From NCBI GenBank assembly GCA_964540965.1, contig CAZIOT010000005.1, positions 164,384 through 228,383 on the forward strand: 64,000 nt of DNA, given 5' to 3'. Position numbers and translations under genes: made by a program. Shown here one piece after another: positions 22,526 to 30,037 of this stretch. The notes under the pieces are model-generated. The model saw only the letters and a program-made list of their open reading frames with translations, was not told the origin of the DNA and ran no database searches. Numbering within the stretch: position 1 is the first letter of the stretch; every line of letters begins with the position of its first letter. Origin of the DNA: JADYZU01 sp964540965. Its GTDB lineage: Bacteria > Pseudomonadota > Alphaproteobacteria > Rhodobacterales > Rhodobacteraceae.

Positions 22526-24892
22526 ATGATCGGGACTGTCGAAGGAACTGCTGCTGACGACATCATCGACGGCACCTATACGGGTGACCCCGAGGGTGAG
22601 GCTCCGGCCAGCGGCGCCGATGTCATCATTGCCGGCAAGGGCAATGACACCGTGCGCGCCGGCGACGGCAACGATCTGGTCCATGGTGGTGCCGACGACG
22701 ATTGGATCTGGGGCGAAAATGGCAATGACACGCTGCACGGCGACGCCGGCCGCGACCTGATCTTCGGCGGGGCCGGCAACGACGAATTGCAAGGCGGCAA
22801 GGGCGACGACACGCTCAAGGGCGGCGAAGGCAGCGACACCGTGGTCGGGGGCGCCGGCAACGACTGGATCGACGGCGGTGCCGACCGCGACACCATGATC
22901 GCCGGTGCCGGCGATTTCGTGAACGGCGGCTCCGAGGGCGACGACCACGATGTGCTCGACCTGACGGGAATCGGCCGTTACCGGATCGAGAACCTGACCC
23001 GCGACCTGAACGGCAACGGCTGGAACGGCACCGTCGTCCTGCTTGACAACCACGGCGAACCCACCGGCGAAACCATCCGCTTCGAAGAGATCGAGGGCTT
23101 TGTCGAACCGCCGCATCGCGGACCCGACGGCACGGTCGAGGGAACCGGCGGCGACGACCTGATCGACGGCGGCTATACCGGCGATCCCGAAGGCGACATG
23201 GTCGACAACAACGACGCCCTGCTGCCCGGCGCGGTCGGCAACGACGACCTGATCTATGGCTTTGCCGGCAACGACACCATCCTTGCCGATCGCGGGAACG
23301 ACAGCGTGTTCGGCGGCTCGGGCAATGACCTGATGTATGGCGGGTCGGGCAACGACACGATCTATGGCAACACCGGCGACGACATCTCGCATGGCGGGTC
23401 GGGCAACGACAGCTTCCAGGACAGCATCGGCCAGGACACCGTGTTCGGCGGGTCGGGCGACGACATCATCCGGCTGTCGGATGACGGATCGTCGGTCGGC
23501 CAGGATGACTCGGTTCTTGGCGGGGTGGGGCGCGATACCGTCTATGGCGGCTCGGGCAACGACCGCATCGACTCGAGCGATGGTGGCATCGGCCTGTTCG
23601 ACAATCCCTATCCGCCGCTGCCCGCCGATGCCGATCCGCTCAATGACATGGATACGGTGTTTGGCGGCAACGGCAACGACTGGATCCGCACCGGCGACGA
23701 TGCCGACGTGATCTCGGGCGGGCTGGGCAACGATTACATCGATGCCGGCATCGACGACGACACCATCACCGGCGATCAGGGCGACGACACGATCATCGGC
23801 GGCGAAGGCAACGACAGCATCCGCGGCGGGGCCGGCGACGACACGATCTATGGCGGCCTGCCGCCGACCTTCCCCGATGAGCTGAACATCCCCGATGACG
23901 AAGGCGACCGTGTCACCGACAACGGCATGGACGTCATCGACGCCGGCGCCGGCAACGACACCGTCTATGGTATGGATGACGACGACACCATCCGTGGCGG
24001 CCAGGGCGACGACGTCCTTGACGGCGGCATCGACGACGACGTGGTCTATGGCGATCAGGGCAACGACATCCTGACCGGCGGTCAGGGCACCGACACCCTG
24101 TATGGCGGCAATGACCGCGACCTGTTCCTTGGCGGCGACACCGGCGAACATGTCGACGGCGGCTCGGGTGGCGACGACTGGGATACGCTCAACCTAACCG
24201 GGACCGGCGTCGACCATATCGAATACACCAGCGAAGACCGCGAGGATGGCATCGTCCACTTCCTTGACGGCACCACCATGACCTTCGAGGAGATCGAGAA
24301 CGTCATCCCCTGCTTCACCCCCGGCACTGCCATCGCCACCCCGCGCGGCGAACGGTTGGTCGAGGAATTGCAGGTCGGCGACCGCATCATCACCCGCGAC
24401 AACGGCATCCAGGAAATCCGCTGGATCGGCCAGAAAGAGATGTCGGGCAAGGCGCTGGTCAACGCCCCGCATCTGAAGCCGATCCTCATCAAGGCGGGGG
24501 CGCTGGGCAACGGCCTGCCGGAACGCGACATGCTGGTGTCGCCGAACCACCGCGTGCTGGTGTCGAACGACCGCACCCAGCTCTACTTTGAAGAAAGCGA
24601 AGTGCTGGCGGCGGCCAAGCATCTGGTCGGCGCGCCGGGGATCCATGCCCTTGACGTGATGAGCACGACCTACATCCACTTCATGTTCGACCGCCACGAA
24701 GTCGTGCTGTCGAACGGCGCCTGGACCGAAAGCTTCCAGCCCGGCGACTACACCCTGAAGGGGATCGGCAACGCCCAGCGGACGGAAATCTTCGAACTGT
24801 TCCCGGAACTCAAGACCCGCGACGGCATCGACGGCTATCAGTCCGCCCGCAAGGCCCTGAAAAAGCACGAAGCGCGGCTTCTGGTCCGCTGA
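22526..24892 (+). CDS. RTX calcium-binding repeat protein with C-terminal Hint domain
   Basis: A 788-residue acidic protein. Residues 1-590 are rich in RTX nonapeptides (GGxGxDxhx; many GNDT and GDDT turns), which fold into a calcium-bound beta-roll outside the cell. A block starting GTVEGTAADDIIDG is repeated near residue 203 (GTVEGTGGDDLIDG), indicating internal duplication. From Cys596 a Hedgehog/intein (Hint) domain runs to about 740: CFTPGTAIATPRGE, then VEELQVGDRI and VSPNHRVLV. Hint domains with N-terminal Cys can cleave the chain before the Cys. No N-terminal signal peptide is visible, as expected for type I secretion. ATG 22526 follows GAGGAG. A strong terminator lies 47 bases downstream. 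Confidence 0.92.
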   Translation: MIGTVEGTAADDIIDGTYTGDPEGEAPASGADVIIAGKGNDTVRAGDGNDLVHGGADDDWIWGENGNDTLHGDAGRDLIFGGAGNDELQGGKGDDTLKGGEGSDTVVGGAGNDWIDGGADRDTMIAGAGDFVNGGSEGDDHDVLDLTGIGRYRIENLTRDLNGNGWNGTVVLLDNHGEPTGETIRFEEIEGFVEPPHRGPDGTVEGTGGDDLIDGGYTGDPEGDMVDNNDALLPGAVGNDDLIYGFAGNDTILADRGNDSVFGGSGNDLMYGGSGNDTIYGNTGDDISHGGSGNDSFQDSIGQDTVFGGSGDDIIRLSDDGSSVGQDDSVLGGVGRDTVYGGSGNDRIDSSDGGIGLFDNPYPPLPADADPLNDMDTVFGGNGNDWIRTGDDADVISGGLGNDYIDAGIDDDTITGDQGDDTIIGGEGNDSIRGGAGDDTIYGGLPPTFPDELNIPDDEGDRVTDNGMDVIDAGAGNDTVYGMDDDDTIRGGQGDDVLDGGIDDDVVYGDQGNDILTGGQGTDTLYGGNDRDLFLGGDTGEHVDGGSGGDDWDTLNLTGTGVDHIEYTSEDREDGIVHFLDGTTMTFEEIENVIPCFTPGTAIATPRGERLVEELQVGDRIITRDNGIQEIRWIGQKEMSGKALVNAPHLKPILIKAGALGNGLPERDMLVSPNHRVLVSNDRTQLYFEESEVLAAAKHLVGAPGIHALDVMSTTYIHFMFDRHEVVLSNGAWTESFQPGDYTLKGIGNAQRTEIFELFPELKTRDGIDGYQSARKALKKHEARLLVR

Positions 24893-24938
24893 ACCGAATG
24901 CAGCTTCACCCCGCCGCTGCCACGGCGGGGTGACGGGA

Positions 24939-24970
24939 AACGGGGGGTCTGCTGCCCCCCGTTTTCTTTT
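24939..24970 (+). terminator. Rho-independent terminator after the RTX-Hint gene
   Basis: Stem AACGGGGGG (24939-24947) and CCCCCCGTT (24955-24963), loop TCTGCTG, then TTCTTTT. One of the clearest intrinsic terminators in the window. Confidence 0.9.
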
Positions 24971-25061
24971 GTCGCGGCGGTTTTCGCGCCACCCGTGCCG
25001 CAATCCGCCTCGCGCCCGCGCCGGGGCCATGGCATCGTCCCGGCGACAAGGGGAGGGGCCG

Positions 25062-26312
25062 ATGATTCAGGTTCTGCGCAGTTCCTGGGCGCTGCTGCTG
25101 GGCGTTTTCATGCTGATGATCGGCAACGGTCTGCAGGGCTCGCTTCTTGGTCTGCGGGGCGAGGCCGAGGGATTCTCCACCTTCGACATGTCCATGGTCA
25201 TGTCGGGCTATTTCGTCGGCTTCCTGTTCTCCAGCCGCATCGCCCCGGTGCTGCTGCGCCGCGTCGGCCATGTCCGGGTGTTCTCGGCGCTGGCCTCGAC
25301 GATTTCCGCCATCCTCGTGCTTTACCCCGCGGTGACCGAGCCCTGGGCCTGGGTCATCATGCGCGTGGTGATCGGCTTTTGCTTCTGCGGCGTCTATATC
25401 ACCGCCGAAAGCTGGCTGAACGACACCGCCTCGAACGAGAACCGCGGCAAGGCCCTGTCGCTGTACATGATCGCGCAGATGGCCGGGATCATCCTGGCGC
25501 AATACCTGCTGGTCCTGGGCGATGTCGGCGGCTTTGTCATCTTCATCGTGCCCTCGGTGCTGGTGTCCTTCTCTTTCGCGCCGATCCTGCTGTCGGCCAA
25601 CAGCCGGACCCCGGCCTTTGCCGAAACCAAGCCGATGCCGGTGCGCCGCCTGATCGCCGCCTCGCCGCTGGCCTGCGCCGGCATGTTCCTGCTTGGCTCG
25701 GTCTTTGCCGCGCAATTCGGCATGTCGGCGATCTATGGCGCGCGGGCCGGGCTGACGGTGCCGCAGATCTCGCTGATGATCTCGGTCGCCTATGCGCTGC
25801 CCTTGCTGGTGCAATTCCCCATCGGCTGGGTTTCGGACCGCATCGACCGCCGGGTGCTGATCGGCGTCTTGGCCGGGGCAGGGGGCGCGGCGGCGGCGCT
25901 GGCCTTCCTGATCCCCGGTCCGTTCTGGCTGATCTGCATCGTGGCGGCGCTGGTCGGCGGCACCTCCAACCCGCTTTATGCGCTGCTGATCGCCCATGCC
26001 AACGACTACCTCGACCGCAGCGACATGGCCGCGGCCTCGGGCGGGCTTCTGTTCATCAACGGGCTGGGCGCCATTGCCGGCCCCTTCGTCGTCGGCTGGA
26101 TGATGGACGGCGTCGGTCCGGCCGGGTTCTGGCTGGTCATCGCGGTGCTGATGCTGGCGCTGGCCCTTTATGCCGTCTGGCGGATGCGGATCGCGCCGGA
26201 ACGGGCTATCGTCGGCGAACGCGGCGTGTTCACCCCCATCGCCTCGCAGGCAACCTCGGTCGCAGCCGGCGCGGCACAGGAAGCAGCAGCAGAGGAGCGG
26301 CATCATGGCTGA
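25062..26312 (+). CDS. MFS transporter (YcaD-like)
   Basis: A 416-residue 12-helix major facilitator protein. The N-terminal half begins with SSWALLLGVFMLMIGNG, has GYFVGFLFSSRIAP in helix 2 and VFSALASTISAI in helix 3; after a central loop the second half contains GWVSDRIDRRVLIG, the repeat of the MFS A-motif. The C-terminal tail is alanine-rich. This resembles the YcaD branch, whose substrates are not established. ATG 25062 follows GGGGAGG. The last 8 bases overlap the next gene, so the two are probably co-translated. Confidence 0.88.
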   Translation: MIQVLRSSWALLLGVFMLMIGNGLQGSLLGLRGEAEGFSTFDMSMVMSGYFVGFLFSSRIAPVLLRRVGHVRVFSALASTISAILVLYPAVTEPWAWVIMRVVIGFCFCGVYITAESWLNDTASNENRGKALSLYMIAQMAGIILAQYLLVLGDVGGFVIFIVPSVLVSFSFAPILLSANSRTPAFAETKPMPVRRLIAASPLACAGMFLLGSVFAAQFGMSAIYGARAGLTVPQISLMISVAYALPLLVQFPIGWVSDRIDRRVLIGVLAGAGGAAAALAFLIPGPFWLICIVAALVGGTSNPLYALLIAHANDYLDRSDMAAASGGLLFINGLGAIAGPFVVGWMMDGVGPAGFWLVIAVLMLALALYAVWRMRIAPERAIVGERGVFTPIASQATSVAAGAAQEAAAEERHHG

Positions 26313-26910
26313 CCGGACCGTGGCCAGCGCGCGGCGCGTGCTGGATTTCTGGCTGGACGAGATCGGCGAGGCCGGCTGGTATGCCGGCGGCGCCGCCATC
26401 GACAGCCGCTGCCGCGACTTTGCCCCGCTGTGGGATGAGGCGCGCGACGGTGCCCATGGCCTGTGGCTGACCGATGCCGAGGGCGCGCTGGCCTATCTGA
26501 TCCTGACCGACCAGTTGCCGCGCAACATGTTCCGCGGCAAGCCGGACAGTTTCGCCACCGATCCGATGGCGCGCGCCGCCGCGGCGGGTGCCATCGACAA
26601 GGGCTTTGACCTTGCCACGCCGCTGCCGCAGCGGCAGTTCTTCTACCTGCCGCTCGAACATTCCGAGGATCCGGCCGATCAGGCCCGCGCCGTGGCTCTG
26701 ATCGGCGAAAGGATGGACAGTCCGGCCAGCCTGCTGCACGCCCGCGCGCATCAGGCGATCATCGCCCGTTTCGGCCGCTTTCCGACCCGCAACGCCGTGC
26801 TGGGGCGGACCGATACGGCGGCGGAATCCGCCTGGCTGGCGGCCGGCGCCTATGGCGCCGTCGTCCGCGCGCTGGAACAGGGCCGCGATCCCGACTTTCC
26901 TTCCGATTGA
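26305..26910 (+). CDS. DUF924 family protein
   Basis: A 201-residue alpha-helical, TPR-like protein. Diagnostic motifs are VLDFWLDEIGEAGWY at the N-terminus, LILTDQLPRNMFRG near residue 65, FFYLPLEHSED near 112, and FGRFPTRNAVLGR near 155, all conserved in DUF924. The function is unknown. It starts inside the MFS gene with GGAG upstream, suggesting an operon. Confidence 0.9.
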   Translation: MADRTVASARRVLDFWLDEIGEAGWYAGGAAIDSRCRDFAPLWDEARDGAHGLWLTDAEGALAYLILTDQLPRNMFRGKPDSFATDPMARAAAAGAIDKGFDLATPLPQRQFFYLPLEHSEDPADQARAVALIGERMDSPASLLHARAHQAIIARFGRFPTRNAVLGRTDTAAESAWLAAGAYGAVVRALEQGRDPDFPSD

Positions 26911-26979
26911 CCCCGCGCCGTTAACGCCCCCTCAACCCGGCCTGTGCAACACCTGCATTGGGTGAGTCAGGAGTGGCGG

Positions 26980-28482
26980 ATGAAACAGCAGCGGATTCTC
27001 GGTGGCGACCCGGCCGGAACGGATGACGACCTCGCGCGGCAGGTGCTCAACATCATGGAGCAGGGCATCCTGGTCTGGGGCCCTGACGGGCGCTGCGTCC
27101 TGTTCAACAACCGCGTCTACCGAATGCTGGAAATCGGCACCGACGATCTCAACTACGGCACCGCCCGCGCCGATTTCCGCGCCCGCGCCGTCAGCCGCGG
27201 CGATGTCACGCCCGAGGTGATGGAGCGGAGCGAGGGGCTGATCCGCGCCGGGCAGCCCTACGTTTTCGACCGCAACCTGCCGTCGGGCCGCGTCGTGCTG
27301 ACCACCGGCCGGCCGACCCGCGAAGGCGGCACCGTCGTCACCTTTACCGACGTGACCGAGGCGCGGCGCATCCAGCGCGACATGACCCGCGCCAGGACCG
27401 AGGCCGAGGAAGCGGGCCATCGCGCGCAAGAGGTGATCGAACGCCAGAAGGTCTGGCAGGACGAGGCGCGGATGCTCGGCCTGCTCGACGAATGGCTGCA
27501 AAGCGCCAAATCGCTCGAGGAACTTTACCTGATCGTGCAGCGGTTCATGGCGCAACTGCTGCCGGGGTCCAAGGGCGAACTCTATATCTATTCCAATTCG
27601 CGCGATGTGCTGGACGGCATGGTGAACTGGAACACCCGCGACCTGCATCCCTCGATCACCGCCGACAGTTGCTGGGCCCTGCGCCGTGGCCGCGCCTATG
27701 ATTACGCCGACGGCGGGCTGTGCCTGCCCTGCGACCATGTCACCGCCCATCATCACGGCGTCGCGGTCAGCGAATATCTTTGCGTGCCCATCGTGGCCCA
27801 TGGCGACACTGTCGGCCTCTTGCATATCCGCTTCGATACCGAAAACCCCGGCGTGGCGCGGATCGCCGACAAGGGCGGTTTCGCCATCCGCTGCGGCGAA
27901 CATATCTCGATGGCCATCGCCAATGCCAAATTGCGGGACGAACTCCGCGACCAGTCGATCCGCGATCCGCTGACCGGCCTCTACAACCGCCGCTATTTCA
28001 TGGATGCAATCCGGCGCGAGGTGTCGATCTCGGAACGCCGCGGCTCGCGTTTCGGCCTGATTTCCTTTGATGTCGACCGCTTCAAGACCTTCAACGACAA
28101 CCATGGCCATGACGCCGGCGACATCGTGCTGCGCGCCCTCGGCGCCCGCCTGCACGAGGTGCTGGCCGCCGGCGAAATCGCCTGCCGTTTCGGGGGCGAG
28201 GAATTTGCCGTGCTGGTCCCGGCCGGCACCCTGGACGAAACCCGCGCGCTGGCCGACCGCCTGCGCGAGGCGGTCTCGCTCCAGCAGGTCCGCTATCTTG
28301 ACGGTTTCCTGCCGCGGGTCACCGTCTCGTGCGGTGTCGCCGCCTATCCCGACAGCGGCGCCGACCCGGCCGACCTGCTGCGCCGCGCCGACGAGGCGCT
28401 TTATGCCGCGAAAGAGGCCGGGCGCGATACCGTCTGCACCGCCGGTCCCCGTCGCCCTGCGCCGGCTGCACAGCAGCCCTGA
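26980..28482 (+). CDS. Diguanylate cyclase with PAS and GAF domains
   Basis: Makes c-di-GMP from two GTP. The 500-residue soluble protein has an N-terminal PAS-like domain (ILVWGPDGRCVLFNNRVYRM, about 12-125), a short coiled coil, a GAF domain (about 165-320, with CxxC in LCLPCDH), and a GGDEF domain: DPLTGLYNRRYF, DVDRFKTFND, and the active-site signature GGEEF near residue 405. The RxxD inhibitory site normally just before the signature is absent, so product inhibition is probably weak. ATG 26980 is preceded by GGAG at 7 bases; an upstream GTG (26944) is less likely. Ligands of PAS and GAF are unknown. Confidence 0.9.
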   Translation: MKQQRILGGDPAGTDDDLARQVLNIMEQGILVWGPDGRCVLFNNRVYRMLEIGTDDLNYGTARADFRARAVSRGDVTPEVMERSEGLIRAGQPYVFDRNLPSGRVVLTTGRPTREGGTVVTFTDVTEARRIQRDMTRARTEAEEAGHRAQEVIERQKVWQDEARMLGLLDEWLQSAKSLEELYLIVQRFMAQLLPGSKGELYIYSNSRDVLDGMVNWNTRDLHPSITADSCWALRRGRAYDYADGGLCLPCDHVTAHHHGVAVSEYLCVPIVAHGDTVGLLHIRFDTENPGVARIADKGGFAIRCGEHISMAIANAKLRDELRDQSIRDPLTGLYNRRYFMDAIRREVSISERRGSRFGLISFDVDRFKTFNDNHGHDAGDIVLRALGARLHEVLAAGEIACRFGGEEFAVLVPAGTLDETRALADRLREAVSLQQVRYLDGFLPRVTVSCGVAAYPDSGADPADLLRRADEALYAAKEAGRDTVCTAGPRRPAPAAQQP

Positions 28483-28559
28483 CCGCAGGTCGCCTTCCCC
28501 CCGCCCGGAATATGGTTTAACGTCAAACCAATTTTCCGCCGCCGGACAGGGATGACATC

Positions 28560-29954
28560 ATGGCTGCCAGAACCTTCGACATGATCGTGATCGGGGCCGG
28601 CCCCGGCGGCTATGTCTGCGCCATCCGCGGCGCGCAACTGGGTCTCAAGGTCGCGGTCGTCGAACGCGAACATCTGGGCGGCATCTGCCTGAACTGGGGC
28701 TGCATCCCGACCAAGGCGCTCCTGCGCTCGTCCGAGGTTTTCCACCTGATGGAGCGGGCCAAGGAATTCGGCCTCAGCGCCGAAAAGATCGGCTATGACC
28801 TGCCGGCAGTGGTGCAACGGTCGCGCGGCGTGGCCAAGCAACTGGCCGGCGGCGTCGGCCACCTGCTGAAGAAGAACAAGGTCGAGGTGCTGATGGGCAC
28901 CGCCACCCTGACCTCGGGCACCACGGTTTCGGTCAAGACCGACAAGGGGACCGAGGAACTGTCGGCCAAGGCCGTCGTCGTCGCCACCGGCGCGCGCGCC
29001 CGCGAACTGCCGGGGCTTGAGGCCGATGGCGATCTGGTCTGGACCTACAAGCACGCGCTGGTGCCCAAGCGGATGCCGAAAAACCTGCTCGTCATCGGAT
29101 CTGGCGCCATCGGCATCGAATTTGCCAGCTTCTTCAATACTCTGGGCGCCAAGACCACCGTGGTCGAGGTGATGGACCGCATCCTGCCGGTCGAGGATGC
29201 CGAAATCAGCGCCTTTGCCAAAAAGCAGTTCGTCAAGCAGGGCATGACCATTCTGGAAAAGGCCGGGGTGAAAAAGCTCGACCGCAGCCCCGGCAAGGTC
29301 GTGGCCCATATCGAACAGGGCGGCAAGGTGACCACCGCCGAATTCGACACGGTGATTTCCGCCGTCGGCATCGTCGGCAATGTCGAAAACCTGGGCCTGG
29401 AAAAGGTCGGCGCCAAGGTCGACCGCACCCATGTGGTGACCGACGAATATTGCCGTACCGGCGTGGCCGGGCTTTATGCCATCGGCGATGTCGCCGGCGC
29501 GCCCTGGCTTGCGCACAAGGCCAGCCACGAGGGGGTGATGGTCGCCGAACTGGTCGCCGGCGGCCATCCGCATCCGGTCAAGCCCGGCTCGATCGCCGGC
29601 TGCACCTATTGCCATCCGCAGGTGGCCAGCGTCGGCCTGACCGAGGAAAAGGCCAAGGCGGCCGGATACGACATTCGCGTCGGCCGCTTTCCCTTCATCG
29701 GCAACGGCAAGGCGATTGCGCTCGGCGAACCCGAGGGGCTGGTCAAGACGGTGTTCGACGCCAAGACCGGCGAATTGCTGGGCGCCCATATGGTCGGCGC
29801 CGAGGTGACCGAGCTGATCCAGGGCTATGTCGTCGGCCGCACCGTGGAAATCACCGAGGCCGAGCTGATGGAAACCGTGTTCCCGCATCCGACGCTGAGC
29901 GAGATGATGCATGAATCGGTGCTGAACGCCTACGGCCGCGCGATCCATTTCTGA
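28560..29954 (+). CDS. lpdA: Dihydrolipoyl dehydrogenase
   Basis: FAD-dependent E3 component that reoxidises dihydrolipoamide in 2-oxoacid dehydrogenase complexes. The 464-residue product has the FAD motif GAGPGGYVCAIRGAQLG, the redox-active pair in GGICLNWGCIPTKALL, an NAD-binding GSGAIGIEFASFF, and the C-terminal catalytic dyad FPHPTLSEMMHE. The NWGCIPTK variant is typical of the E3 of alphaproteobacterial pyruvate dehydrogenase. No E1 or E2 genes are in the window, so this copy is encoded on its own. ATG 28560 lies 77 bases after the cyclase gene; a perfect palindrome terminator follows. Confidence 0.95.
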   Translation: MAARTFDMIVIGAGPGGYVCAIRGAQLGLKVAVVEREHLGGICLNWGCIPTKALLRSSEVFHLMERAKEFGLSAEKIGYDLPAVVQRSRGVAKQLAGGVGHLLKKNKVEVLMGTATLTSGTTVSVKTDKGTEELSAKAVVVATGARARELPGLEADGDLVWTYKHALVPKRMPKNLLVIGSGAIGIEFASFFNTLGAKTTVVEVMDRILPVEDAEISAFAKKQFVKQGMTILEKAGVKKLDRSPGKVVAHIEQGGKVTTAEFDTVISAVGIVGNVENLGLEKVGAKVDRTHVVTDEYCRTGVAGLYAIGDVAGAPWLAHKASHEGVMVAELVAGGHPHPVKPGSIAGCTYCHPQVASVGLTEEKAKAAGYDIRVGRFPFIGNGKAIALGEPEGLVKTVFDAKTGELLGAHMVGAEVTELIQGYVVGRTVEITEAELMETVFPHPTLSEMMHESVLNAYGRAIHF

Positions 29955-30001
29955 ACCGTCGCGCGACCGCGCGCCAAAGGGGCTGACCCTTTGAAAACCA
30001 A

Positions 30002-30027
30002 GGAACCTTCCCCGCGGGGAAGGTTCC
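30002..30027. terminator. Bidirectional terminator palindrome after lpdA
   Basis: A perfect 26-base palindrome with halves GGAACCTTCCCCG and its complement, between the convergent lpdA and VWA genes. It is flanked by short A- and T-containing stretches but no long T-run; it may serve both strands. Confidence 0.65.
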
Positions 30028-30037
30028 GGTGCAACGG

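Noticed and set aside
22304..24151. 615-codon minus-strand frame rich in VVA/VIA repeats
   Set aside because: Antisense reading of the RTX repeats; the periodicity comes from the GGxGxD codons on the other strand.
22526..24300. Regular short repeats that could suggest a CRISPR array
   Set aside because: The repeats are in frame, imperfect, and encode RTX nonapeptides; there are no constant repeats with unique spacers and no cas genes.
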